Below, piece after piece: positions 1-6,624 of a DNA stretch of 17,767 nucleotides; within the stretch, counting starts at the first letter, position 1, and each line of letters starts with the position of its first letter. The notes beneath the pieces are model-generated. The model did not search any database, was not told the origin of the DNA, and saw only the letters and a program-made list of their open reading frames with translations. The stretch is taken from NCBI GenBank assembly GCA_030606095.1, contig JAUWHC010000013.1, forward strand, positions 1 through 17,767. Direction: 5' to 3'. Source of the DNA: Promethearchaeota archaeon (lineage in GTDB: Archaea; Asgardarchaeota; Lokiarchaeia; Sigyniarchaeales; SOKP01). The position numbers were made by a program, and so were the translations under genes.

Positions 1-1329
1 TTGTCCTTTCTTAAATTGAAGCTTTCGGTTCGATTTATTTACTATTCTGTTTAGATCTAACATCGGCACTAGTTTAAAGTTGTGCTTCTTAGCTATTTCT
101 TCAATTTTTAATTGAACTTCGCCTCCATCAATTGTATTGAAGATCGGTAATACGATACATATTCTACGCTTAGGTTTTAAAACTTTATAACCTTCTCTAA
201 AAGTAGCTTCGTAAATCGAGTTTAGTTTTGAATCAATAAGCTCTTTGGCTTCTGTGTAGTAGGGTTTTTGTTTGTAAAAAGGTCCCAATTCTGGTTCCGT
301 ACATATCCCGTCAAAATATTCCTTGTTAAAAGAAGATGACAATTTCTTAATGTCAGCTTTTTTAACCCTTTCATTAAACAAAAGTGGAATTGGCTCCTCA
401 AGCTCTTTTAAAAGCCAATTTAAATTACGCAAAGTATTCTTAACTTTGGTACCATCAATGTCAGAACCATAAATTTGAAAATCCTCTATTAATGCAAATA
501 AAAGAACAGTACCATTTCCCACAAATGGATCAAGAATTACATTATTTTCTCTTTCTTCAAATAAATTTAAAAAATTTAACATAATAATAGCCAATTTGGG
601 CGAAATACTGCTTTTGAACTCCTTAAATGGCCTTTCTTCGTCAATTTTTTTTTTAAAATTCGGATCGTCAGCCGTAAAAGTACGCGCGATATATACTCCT
701 TCTTCTGTAAAACCAAAGATTATTTCTGCACGATCTTTATTGAATAAGCCATATTTTATCAAGTGATGGGGGAAAATTGGATTTAAATTACCCGCTTTAA
801 TATTTTCTTCGGGATATTTATAATATAACGATTTTTCAGCACCGTTCTCTTTTAACAAGCTCATAATGGATTTATTCAAAAAAGGCAAAAAATGTTTTAC
901 CAACACATCAGAATAATAATCATCATCAAATAGGTTTGGATAGATGGATACAGCGTAAAATAAACTTTCATTTTGTATTCTTGGGAATATTTTATTAAGC
1001 GTGGAGTTTACAACCTTCAAAATTCCCTTTCTAGTATAGTCAATCTTTTTGAATTTCTCAACTGTAGTTGGAAAGCCGTCATTGATAGTTTGTATATCGA
1101 TAAAATCGTAAATTTCAGCAATTTTCTGGCAACCACCTAAAATATATTGAATTGTCATCAAATCGTTTATGTAATATCTGCTCTTTTGCAGCGATTCAAA
1201 CTCAACTATCGCGATATTTGCCGAATAATCGGTTATTCGTCCTTTGAATTGCGAATTCTTTAAAAGATTGTCCAGCTCTGCCAAAGACAGCTGCCAGTTC
1301 GATCCTAATACAACAAGAAATCTATTCAA
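1..1329 (-). CDS. Trm11/TrmG10-like THUMP RNA methyltransferase, 3' end cut by window edge
   Basis: An uninterrupted minus-strand frame of 443 codons runs from a TTG at 1327-1329 to base 1 with no stop, so the C-terminus lies outside the window. The TTG start is supported by AGGTG about six bases upstream and by an in-frame stop just before it. Residues 1-200 resemble the THUMP-containing N-terminal half of archaeal tRNA guanosine-10 N2-methylases. RPFKEF near 233-238 and SPKLA near 243-247 match the linker that precedes the catalytic domain in that family. The SAM-binding motif I is LDPFVGNGT at about 266-274, and the acidic loop YGSDID is near 287-292. The motif IV site, normally D/N-PPYG, reads TEPELGP at about 344-350. 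In the standard family this enzyme methylates G10 of tRNA. Given the altered motif IV, I call family membership but leave the exact substrate open. It follows the IFT52-like gene by 86 nt on the same strand. Confidence 0.82.
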   Translation of the reverse strand, partial: MNRFLVVLGSNWQLSLAELDNLLKNSQFKGRITDYSANIAIVEFESLQKSRYYINDLMTIQYILGGCQKIAEIYDFIDIQTINDGFPTTVEKFKKIDYTRKGILKVVNSTLNKIFPRIQNESLFYAVSIYPNLFDDDYYSDVLVKHFLPFLNKSIMSLLKENGAEKSLYYKYPEENIKAGNLNPIFPHHLIKYGLFNKDRAEIIFGFTEEGVYIARTFTADDPNFKKKIDEERPFKEFKSSISPKLAIIMLNFLNLFEERENNVILDPFVGNGTVLLFALIEDFQIYGSDIDGTKVKNTLRNLNWLLKELEEPIPLLFNERVKKADIKKLSSSFNKEYFDGICTEPELGPFYKQKPYYTEAKELIDSKLNSIYEATFREGYKVLKPKRRICIVLPIFNTIDGGEVQLKIEEIAKKHNFKLVPMLDLNRIVNKSNRKLQFKKGQ

Positions 1330-1415
1330 ACAAACACCTGTTTAATAATTAAAAAATGTTTTACTGTGATTTTGAAAAAGAAGCATGTTATTTTTATTTT
1401 TAGGTTAAGTTAAGA

Positions 1416-2693
1416 TTAATCTTCGTCTAAAACATAATTAATGATTTTAATGATGTCTGCTTTTCTTACTTTGGCCGGGAGGTCAATCTTCTTCTTATTG
1501 CAATAACTTTTCAATTCTTTCACGGTTAAACTGTTAAGATCGTCCGGTAATTCTTCAGAGACAACTTCTGTTGCGTTTTCCTTAGTTTCTTCTGTAAATT
1601 CTTCTTCATCTGGCGCAAATGAGCGATCAAATTTTTCTCCTGTGGCATTTTCAATTGCGCTTATGATATCTTCTAAATCTTCTTTCTTCCTTTTCGGTAT
1701 CAAATCTATAACTTTTTCCTCTTCTTTTTCTTCTTTTACAGCTTCTTTATACTCTTGTTTTCTCTTATATCTTTCTTGTTGAATTTCTTTTAATTCATTC
1801 ATTATTGATTTATAATTATCTTTAAAATGTTTTAGACTAACATTAATTAAATCAGAAAAATTTTCCCACCTTTCTTCTTTAACAATAGAATTCGCCCAAT
1901 AAAACAAATCTTTTTGTAAATCGATAGTAATCACTTGTCCTTCGGAATTAACATCTAAGGTGAGCCATCTTAATATGTTTGCAATTATTATATCATTATC
2001 AAAAGCAGAAAACCCGTATTCTCTTCCAAGAGACGAAAATATAGACAATGTCCCAAAGGCAATCACCTTACCTTTGTAGTATTCAGCGGCAATAAGCAAG
2101 GGAATCTTAGGACTATCTTCTTCAATTCCTTTCTGTTCTTCGAATTTATTCCTCCAGCAGTTTAAACCGCCTCTTACTAACACTTCGACCTGTATATTTT
2201 TTTCGTCTTCTACAAATCCTAAGGTTGCTAACGAACAGGCGTTTGATAAAACTATCTTTTTTATGTTTTCGGTAATATAATGCGGTTTAAAATTTGTTAA
2301 TAATTGTCTTTTTTGCAAATTAACGTAATTCACCGAGTCATTAACTTCATCTGTAGCGAATTCAAATCCAAATTTCCTCACCAATTCATTTATATTGGTT
2401 CTATTTAAATATTCTCCACCCCGGGAGCCAATAATAAGTAAACTTCCGCCAGTTCTTACGTATTCCTCTAAAACTTCTATTTCTTTTGGTTCTAAGTTAA
2501 CATTCTTAGGTATAGAGATAATAATTGCATCGTATTTTCGTATTTTGTCTAAAGTATAAAAACCCGCTTCTATCTTCCCTAATTTGTAGGCAGATGCAAA
2601 TAAGAATTGAGTGAAATCCGCATAGCTAGAAGCTTCTAAAGTTAACATATTATTGTGACTATAGTCTAAGGCAATTTTAATAATTTTAGTCAA
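1416..2693 (-). CDS. IFT52-like GIFT-domain protein with C-terminal SAP-like domain
   Basis: 425 residues. Residues about 1-247 resemble the N-terminal GIFT (GldG/IFT) domain of eukaryotic intraflagellar transport protein 52. Matching landmarks, in the same order, are YVRTGGSLL at 79-87, GGE at 92-94, TNIN at 99-102, a following FGF...D.V...VNY stretch (108-123), a GKVIAFGT strand near 208-215, and a DN...ILRWLT end at 232-245. Residues 255-300 are probably helical. Residues 300-335 are a highly charged, likely coiled-coil stretch, and 360-382 are acidic low complexity. Residues 386-422 (LTVKELKSYC...KADIIKIIN) look like a SAP/Rho-N/HeH helix-extended-loop-helix domain, often nucleic-acid binding. 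No signal peptide or membrane segment is visible, so a cytosolic location is likely. The start is TTG, with AAGTGAT placed four to five bases before it. In eukaryotes IFT52 is a scaffold of the IFT-B train; the archaeal role is unknown. The GIFT assignment is by motif reading, without a profile search. Confidence 0.72.
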   Translation of the reverse strand: MTKIIKIALDYSHNNMLTLEASSYADFTQFLFASAYKLGKIEAGFYTLDKIRKYDAIIISIPKNVNLEPKEIEVLEEYVRTGGSLLIIGSRGGEYLNRTNINELVRKFGFEFATDEVNDSVNYVNLQKRQLLTNFKPHYITENIKKIVLSNACSLATLGFVEDEKNIQVEVLVRGGLNCWRNKFEEQKGIEEDSPKIPLLIAAEYYKGKVIAFGTLSIFSSLGREYGFSAFDNDIIIANILRWLTLDVNSEGQVITIDLQKDLFYWANSIVKEERWENFSDLINVSLKHFKDNYKSIMNELKEIQQERYKRKQEYKEAVKEEKEEEKVIDLIPKRKKEDLEDIISAIENATGEKFDRSFAPDEEEFTEETKENATEVVSEELPDDLNSLTVKELKSYCNKKKIDLPAKVRKADIIKIINYVLDED

Positions 2694-2736
2694 AAAATCA
2701 CTTCTTTGTAGTAATTTTAATAATTTTATTCAAAAA
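2671..2736. repeat. 26-bp near-identical direct repeat over the IFT52-like start
   Basis: Bases 2671-2696 and 2711-2736 match at 24 of 26 positions with an offset of exactly 40 bp. The right-hand copy (upstream in transcription) contains its own TTG. This opens an 11-codon mini-frame on the minus strand (2733 down to 2698, beginning MNKIIKI) that closes at a TGA lying inside the GTGA ribosome-binding core of the real gene, whose protein begins MTKIIKI. The offset is not a multiple of three, so the two frames differ. No Shine-Dalgarno sequence precedes the upstream copy, so translation of the mini-frame is doubtful. Confidence 0.7.
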
Positions 2737-2858
2737 TATAATAATTTCTACTTTTATATATTTTATAGTATAATTCTTATTTTTTTACTCACTTAAAGAG
2801 AATAATAAAACCAAGTAATATTTCCATTTTATAAAATTGTAAAATGTTGATATAGTTT

Positions 2859-2878
2859 AAAAAATAAAAGAAAAAAAA
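2859..2878 (-). terminator. oligo-T terminator of the HGSNAT-like gene
   Basis: On the minus strand two T runs (eight, then six Ts, separated by a T-rich spacer) begin about 12 nt after the stop codon at 2891. Archaeal RNA polymerase typically terminates at such oligo-T tracts without needing a hairpin. The rest of the 2694-2890 gap is AT-rich with several TATA-like strings and no gene that I can support. Confidence 0.5.
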
Positions 2879-2890
2879 GTTAATTAAGGA

Positions 2891-3988
2891 TTAGATTTTG
2901 ACAAGAATGTTTTTTCTTGCTAGCAGCATTGCGATTCCTGCTTCTATAACAATAGGTAATACGCCAACCAGAATCATAGTGAGTATGGGGTTTGCTAAAA
3001 GAAAATCTCTATAACCATCTGCTAAAAATCCAACATATTGATCGAATATAAATGCTATAATGAATAAAAGTAGCATATTTTTTCCCATTTCAGAAAGTAC
3101 TGGGACTTTAAAATTCATTTTCTCAAACCCGTAAAAAACTGCGATTAAGAAACCAGATGACGCTATTGCTAACAAAGCTAGAGAGGTTGTGGCGTCGTGA
3201 TGCTCTGCGAATTGAACCCAGTCAAAGCAATAAAATGCTATAATCGCAATTGTAGATACTGGAAGAATTCTTTTCTTAAATCCAACGTTAGGATCGTCAG
3301 GATCAAGTTTGTACCATTGAGAAAAGCAAGTACCTGCTATTGCAATGGCGGCGTGATTAAGAGCGTTCCACGGAAATATAATAGGTCCATCGACTGGTCC
3401 GTAATGGTCAAAACCTGGGAGGAAATATAATGCAGCGTGTAAAATTAGTATGCCCATACATAAATATATTCTATTATCCGCTTTTTTTGGAATAAGATAT
3501 ACGCTTAAATACGCTGCGAACGAGCCAATTGCCAGATTTGCGAGCGTTCCTTTGTATAAAACCAAATCCCAAGGAATTGAACCCTTAAGAAGCAAACCCC
3601 CAATTAAACCGTCAGCCAATAAGGCTAAGCCATATAGAACAGCAACCCTTATAATACCGTGTTTCCACGCTGCGCCAATACCTTTCTTATCTCTTCTACT
3701 AGTAAATGCGATAAAACCAACGTACCCTAATATAAACATGAATATTTGTTGGCCGATATCTATAACAGTGATTACCGCCGGATATCCCTTATAATATTGA
3801 AAACCATGGTTTAAAAGAGGGGGACCTATTGGAGCAACACCACCTAAGAAATCACCCGATAACGGCCAAGTTATTACAGAGACGATCAATAAAATAATAA
3901 TTAACCCTCGGAATTGATCTAACCACTCATATCGCTTGTGTAATTGTTCCGTTTTTTCTGATTCATCTTCAATTTTTTCTTCAGACAT
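2891..3988 (-). CDS. HGSNAT/NagX-like membrane acetyltransferase
   Basis: 365 residues from the ATG at 3988; a TTG two codons upstream is possible but has no better support. After a charged cytosolic N-terminus comes WLDQFRG (residues about 22-28), the hallmark of heparan-alpha-glucosaminide N-acetyltransferase relatives. A second family signature follows: a His at about 61 (NHGFQYYKG), then a D near 75, then IFMFILG. This matches the HxxWxG...D...F.FI.G pattern that carries the active-site histidine of human HGSNAT. About nine or ten hydrophobic spans follow. Family members move an acetyl group from cytosolic acetyl-CoA across the membrane onto amino groups of sugars, while bacterial homologues are poorly characterised. 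Substrate here is unknown; archaeal surface glycans are a reasonable guess. It faces away from the MFS gene at 4156 and ends about 200 nt before the IFT52-like gene. Confidence 0.72.
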   Translation of the reverse strand: MSEEKIEDESEKTEQLHKRYEWLDQFRGLIIILLIVSVITWPLSGDFLGGVAPIGPPLLNHGFQYYKGYPAVITVIDIGQQIFMFILGYVGFIAFTSRRDKKGIGAAWKHGIIRVAVLYGLALLADGLIGGLLLKGSIPWDLVLYKGTLANLAIGSFAAYLSVYLIPKKADNRIYLCMGILILHAALYFLPGFDHYGPVDGPIIFPWNALNHAAIAIAGTCFSQWYKLDPDDPNVGFKKRILPVSTIAIIAFYCFDWVQFAEHHDATTSLALLAIASSGFLIAVFYGFEKMNFKVPVLSEMGKNMLLLFIIAFIFDQYVGFLADGYRDFLLANPILTMILVGVLPIVIEAGIAMLLARKNILVKI

Positions 3989-4010
3989 TTTCAATCATTT
4001 TTTTCGATTT

Positions 4011-4020
4011 ATATTTAAAA
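4011..4020 (-). promoter_or_regulatory. TATA-like box for the HGSNAT-like gene
   Basis: On the minus strand TTTTAAATAT is centred about 27 nt before the ATG at 3988. That spacing would place transcription start at or beside the start codon, implying a leaderless mRNA. No Shine-Dalgarno core lies in front of this ATG, which agrees. Confidence 0.45.
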
Positions 4021-4125
4021 TTATAAAAAAATGTGTGTAATTATTAGTTTTGCTCGATGAGAATTTAAAAATATCGCTTCAAAAAAAACTAAACTTATTA
4101 TAAGATTACGACGAATTAAAATTAA

Positions 4126-4143
4126 TTTTATAAATTTTATAAA
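4126..4143 (+). promoter_or_regulatory. Tandem TATA boxes for the MFS gene
   Basis: TTTTATAAA occurs twice in perfect tandem (4126-4134 and 4135-4143), centred about 26 and 17 nt before the ATG at 4156. The first copy is at the right distance for transcription starting near the ATG. A GTGAG (4145-4149) also lies six bases before the ATG and could serve as a ribosome-binding site if transcription starts further upstream. Confidence 0.45.
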
Positions 4144-4155
4144 TGTGAGCTAAAT

Positions 4156-5610
4156 ATGAAGAAACGGGAGATTATTTCGTTATTTTTCTTTTTATCTTTA
4201 ATCCTAATCATTTTAATGGACAGTGCTTTATTCCTTCCTAATGAAGTTTTAATTGCTGCAGATTTAGGTATATATTTCGATAGTATAGGGATCATTATTA
4301 GCGTCTATACGATCGTTAATGGATTTTCGATACTAATGTTTGGTTATTTGACCGATTTGATACAAAGAAAAAAGATTTTAATTTTTGCGGGGTTTTTATG
4401 GTCAATAACGGCGATATTTCACATATTTATAGAAGATTTTTGGCAATTAATCCTTATTAGAATCGTTGCTGCTATTGCTGTAAGCGTAACAACTCCACTT
4501 GTAATTTCTTATTTAGCTGATATAATCTCATCGGATTCTCGTTCAAAATCTTTCGCCTTCTGGGGTTTAATATCATCTATTGGAAGTCTCGTTGCAGGAG
4601 CAATTGCTTTAGCGTTTAACGCGATTGACTATGGAGCAATTGAATCGTTAAGCATTCCAGATAAGATTAATTATATTACAATAAATTATCCCGAATTTTT
4701 ATACACATGGCGGTTACCATACTTTTTCCTGGGAATTATTGCGTTTATCTTTACTATATTGAATTTTTTTATTACCGTAGAACCTAAAAGAGCGGCAAAA
4801 GAGAAATCTTTAGAAAAGTTTTTAGCAGACGAAGATTTGCGCTATTCATATAAAATTAAATTTTCAGATTTGAAGTTTATTTTTAAAAGAAAGTCAAACT
4901 TCTTTTTAACGTTTAATTTTTTCGATGTTATTGCTTCCGGACTATTAGTAGCTTATATATTTCCTTATATTCAACTTGAAATTGGTGTTAATGTCGTTGA
5001 CCTCAAGGTTATTGTTTTATTATTGTTTGCGGTGGTGTTAGGTTTAATCATTGGTCAGTTTGGACTTGCGCATTGGGGAGATAAAAAAGTTCAAAGTGGG
5101 GATCTCTCTGGTAGGGTGAAGATAGCGGTAATTTGTTCAATTTTAAGTCTTCCATTTCTCTTATTTGCATTTGCGATGTCACCTAATGTAACGAGCTCAT
5201 CTTTCTTTTTTGGCGCTTTACTAGTCAACGATGTCGTATTTTGGGTTTTATGGTTAATTTATTGCACGTTTATAGGTCTTGGTCTTGCTTTTACAATGGG
5301 TATTGGTCCTAACTGGTATAGTTCTCTTATTGATGTAAACTTTCCCGAAAATCGAGGTACCATGATTGCGGTGGGCTCCTTTATTGACACTATAGGGCGA
5401 GCATCAGGCGCCATTATTGGTGGCTTCGTGGTTACTATGACAGGTAGCTTTTCTGCTACAATCTTTTGGTCCACGCTAATTTTTGGACTAATTTCTATTT
5501 GCTTTTGGGTTCCACTTTTCTTTACTGCTGAAAAAGATTATAAAGAAATAAATGAAATTATGAAAAAACGAGCAGTTCTTTTAAGCGATCAAGAAGTAAG
5601 AGACGAATAA
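4156..5610 (+). CDS. Major facilitator superfamily (MFS) transporter
   Basis: 484 residues with about twelve hydrophobic spans, the usual MFS size. The loop after the second span carries GYLTDLIQRKK at 63-73, the classic MFS motif A (GxLxDrxgrkk form). A basic central cytosolic loop (about 213-245) separates the two six-helix halves. Near 405-425 a glycine-rich stretch (GRASGAIIGGFVV) resembles the motif-C-like helix seen in many members. It is an integral membrane permease driven by an ion gradient or facilitated diffusion. No residue pattern lets me name the substrate. The gene is divergent from the HGSNAT-like gene and convergent with the Taw2 gene, whose stop lies eight bases away, so it is probably monocistronic. 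Confidence 0.85.
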   Translation: MKKREIISLFFFLSLILIILMDSALFLPNEVLIAADLGIYFDSIGIIISVYTIVNGFSILMFGYLTDLIQRKKILIFAGFLWSITAIFHIFIEDFWQLILIRIVAAIAVSVTTPLVISYLADIISSDSRSKSFAFWGLISSIGSLVAGAIALAFNAIDYGAIESLSIPDKINYITINYPEFLYTWRLPYFFLGIIAFIFTILNFFITVEPKRAAKEKSLEKFLADEDLRYSYKIKFSDLKFIFKRKSNFFLTFNFFDVIASGLLVAYIFPYIQLEIGVNVVDLKVIVLLLFAVVLGLIIGQFGLAHWGDKKVQSGDLSGRVKIAVICSILSLPFLLFAFAMSPNVTSSSFFFGALLVNDVVFWVLWLIYCTFIGLGLAFTMGIGPNWYSSLIDVNFPENRGTMIAVGSFIDTIGRASGAIIGGFVVTMTGSFSATIFWSTLIFGLISICFWVPLFFTAEKDYKEINEIMKKRAVLLSDQEVRDE

Positions 5611-5617
5611 ATGCATC

Positions 5618-6475
5618 TCAATCTTTAGATACTAAGATATCGATAACGACATGGTATAAATGTGGACCATAACTTTTTACAAATCTTTTTGATAATAACT
5701 TGCATTTATAATTACTTAATTCCGCAATTTCTTTAAATTCATTGAACAAACTTAGGTAATTTTCTTTCATAGCAACACCTTCATAATGGAAGGTTGTTCC
5801 ACTCTCCTTTGTTAAAGTTAAAGCCTCTTTAATAAAGTCTTTAGGAGCTGGAAAAACACCCATAATCACTCGGTCAGCTCTTACTCCAGATTTACTCAAC
5901 TTAATAACTTCGTTCTTACTATTGCCATTAATAGGGACAATGATATCGTCGAGATGATTAATTTTGATATTTTCAGTTAAAAATTTAAAGGATTCAAGGT
6001 TGAGTTCTATACTATATATTATTTTTGGCTTCGAATGTTTCGCGATTGGCAAAGAAAAGTATCCGATACCCGCGAACATGTCAACAATTACCTCATTTTC
6101 TTTCACTAATGTTGATAAAAATTTTCTTTCGTTCAGATTTCCCATACTAAACATTATCTTAGTAAAATCGAATCTATAGATAACTCCGTGTTCTTTATGT
6201 TCCACAATTGGATTATCTTCTCCCACTAAAAACACGATATTTTCTGGCGTTCTATACTTTCCTTTAATTCTGCCCATGTTTAAATAAACGGATCTAGTAC
6301 TCGGTAAAAGTTCCATATACTTTTTTGCAATAAGGATTTTTTTTTCCAGCAATACGGGATTTAATTTTATTATTATTATCTTACCTATAACCTGAAACCC
6401 TCGTGGAAGTACGGATAATTCTTCGTCGCTCAGTATTTCTCTTAACTTTTCCTTGAAGTTATCTTTAAATCCCAT
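5618..6475 (-). CDS. taw2: Taw2/Tyw2-type tRNA wyosine aminocarboxypropyltransferase
   Basis: 285 residues, typical for archaeal Taw2. LPRGFQVIGKIIIIKL (23-38) is the conserved N-terminal segment shared with Trm5. FDFTKIMFSMGN..ER (102-117) is the substrate-positioning block, and VDMFAGIGYFSLP (131-143) is the SAM-binding motif I, with the acidic residue E157 after it. Where Trm5 has NLP/NPPY, this protein has DRVIMGVFP (201-209), the Tyw2/Taw2 form. Family enzymes move the 3-amino-3-carboxypropyl group of SAM onto the tricyclic base at G37 of tRNA-Phe, in wyosine-derivative synthesis. Trm5 (m1G37 methylase) is the main alternative and is less likely because of this motif and the short N-terminus. 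No other wyosine gene (Taw1, Taw3) is in the window. The start is an ATG with no obvious Shine-Dalgarno sequence; a TATA-like TTTATTAA lies about 20-27 nt upstream. Confidence 0.88.
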   Translation of the reverse strand: MGFKDNFKEKLREILSDEELSVLPRGFQVIGKIIIIKLNPVLLEKKILIAKKYMELLPSTRSVYLNMGRIKGKYRTPENIVFLVGEDNPIVEHKEHGVIYRFDFTKIMFSMGNLNERKFLSTLVKENEVIVDMFAGIGYFSLPIAKHSKPKIIYSIELNLESFKFLTENIKINHLDDIIVPINGNSKNEVIKLSKSGVRADRVIMGVFPAPKDFIKEALTLTKESGTTFHYEGVAMKENYLSLFNEFKEIAELSNYKCKLLSKRFVKSYGPHLYHVVIDILVSKD

Positions 6476-6560
6476 AAATGTTCAAATTGTCAATTAATAA
6501 ATTGAAACTTATACCAAATCAAGTTAAATTATTATATTATAGTATATCAAACATATTATA

Positions 6561-6583
6561 ATAATAGAAAATTTTTCTATTAT
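6561..6583. promoter_or_regulatory. Perfect 23-bp palindrome, candidate operator
   Basis: Two perfect 11-bp arms (ATAATAGAAAA and its complement) flank a single central base. It sits in the 149-bp divergent region between taw2 and the acyl-CoA synthetase, directly before a TATA-like element (6584-6594) and 42 bp before the synthetase ATG. Size, symmetry and position fit a dimeric regulator site. The one-base centre makes an RNA hairpin less likely than a DNA-binding site. The regulator is not encoded nearby. Confidence 0.5.
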
Positions 6584-6594
6584 CTAAATATAAA
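6584..6594 (+). promoter_or_regulatory. TATA-like box for the acyl-CoA synthetase
   Basis: CTAAATATAAA lies about 36 nt before the ATG at 6625, abutting the palindrome. With a start about 26 nt downstream, the leader would be some 10 nt and contain GTGA (6614-6617) as a ribosome-binding core eight bases before the ATG. Confidence 0.4.
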
Positions 6595-6624
6595 ATATGG
6601 TACTGAAAAATTAGTGAATAAAAA

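Noticed and set aside
3197..3794. Plus-strand open frames of 77 and 114 codons inside the HGSNAT-like gene
   Set aside because: They are antisense to a long gene with clear motifs and show no domain or ribosome-binding signal of their own.
5618..6475. Trm5 (tRNA m1G37 methyltransferase) as identity of the methylase-like gene
   Set aside because: The DRVIMG segment and short N-terminus fit Taw2/Tyw2 rather than the NPPY-type Trm5 site.
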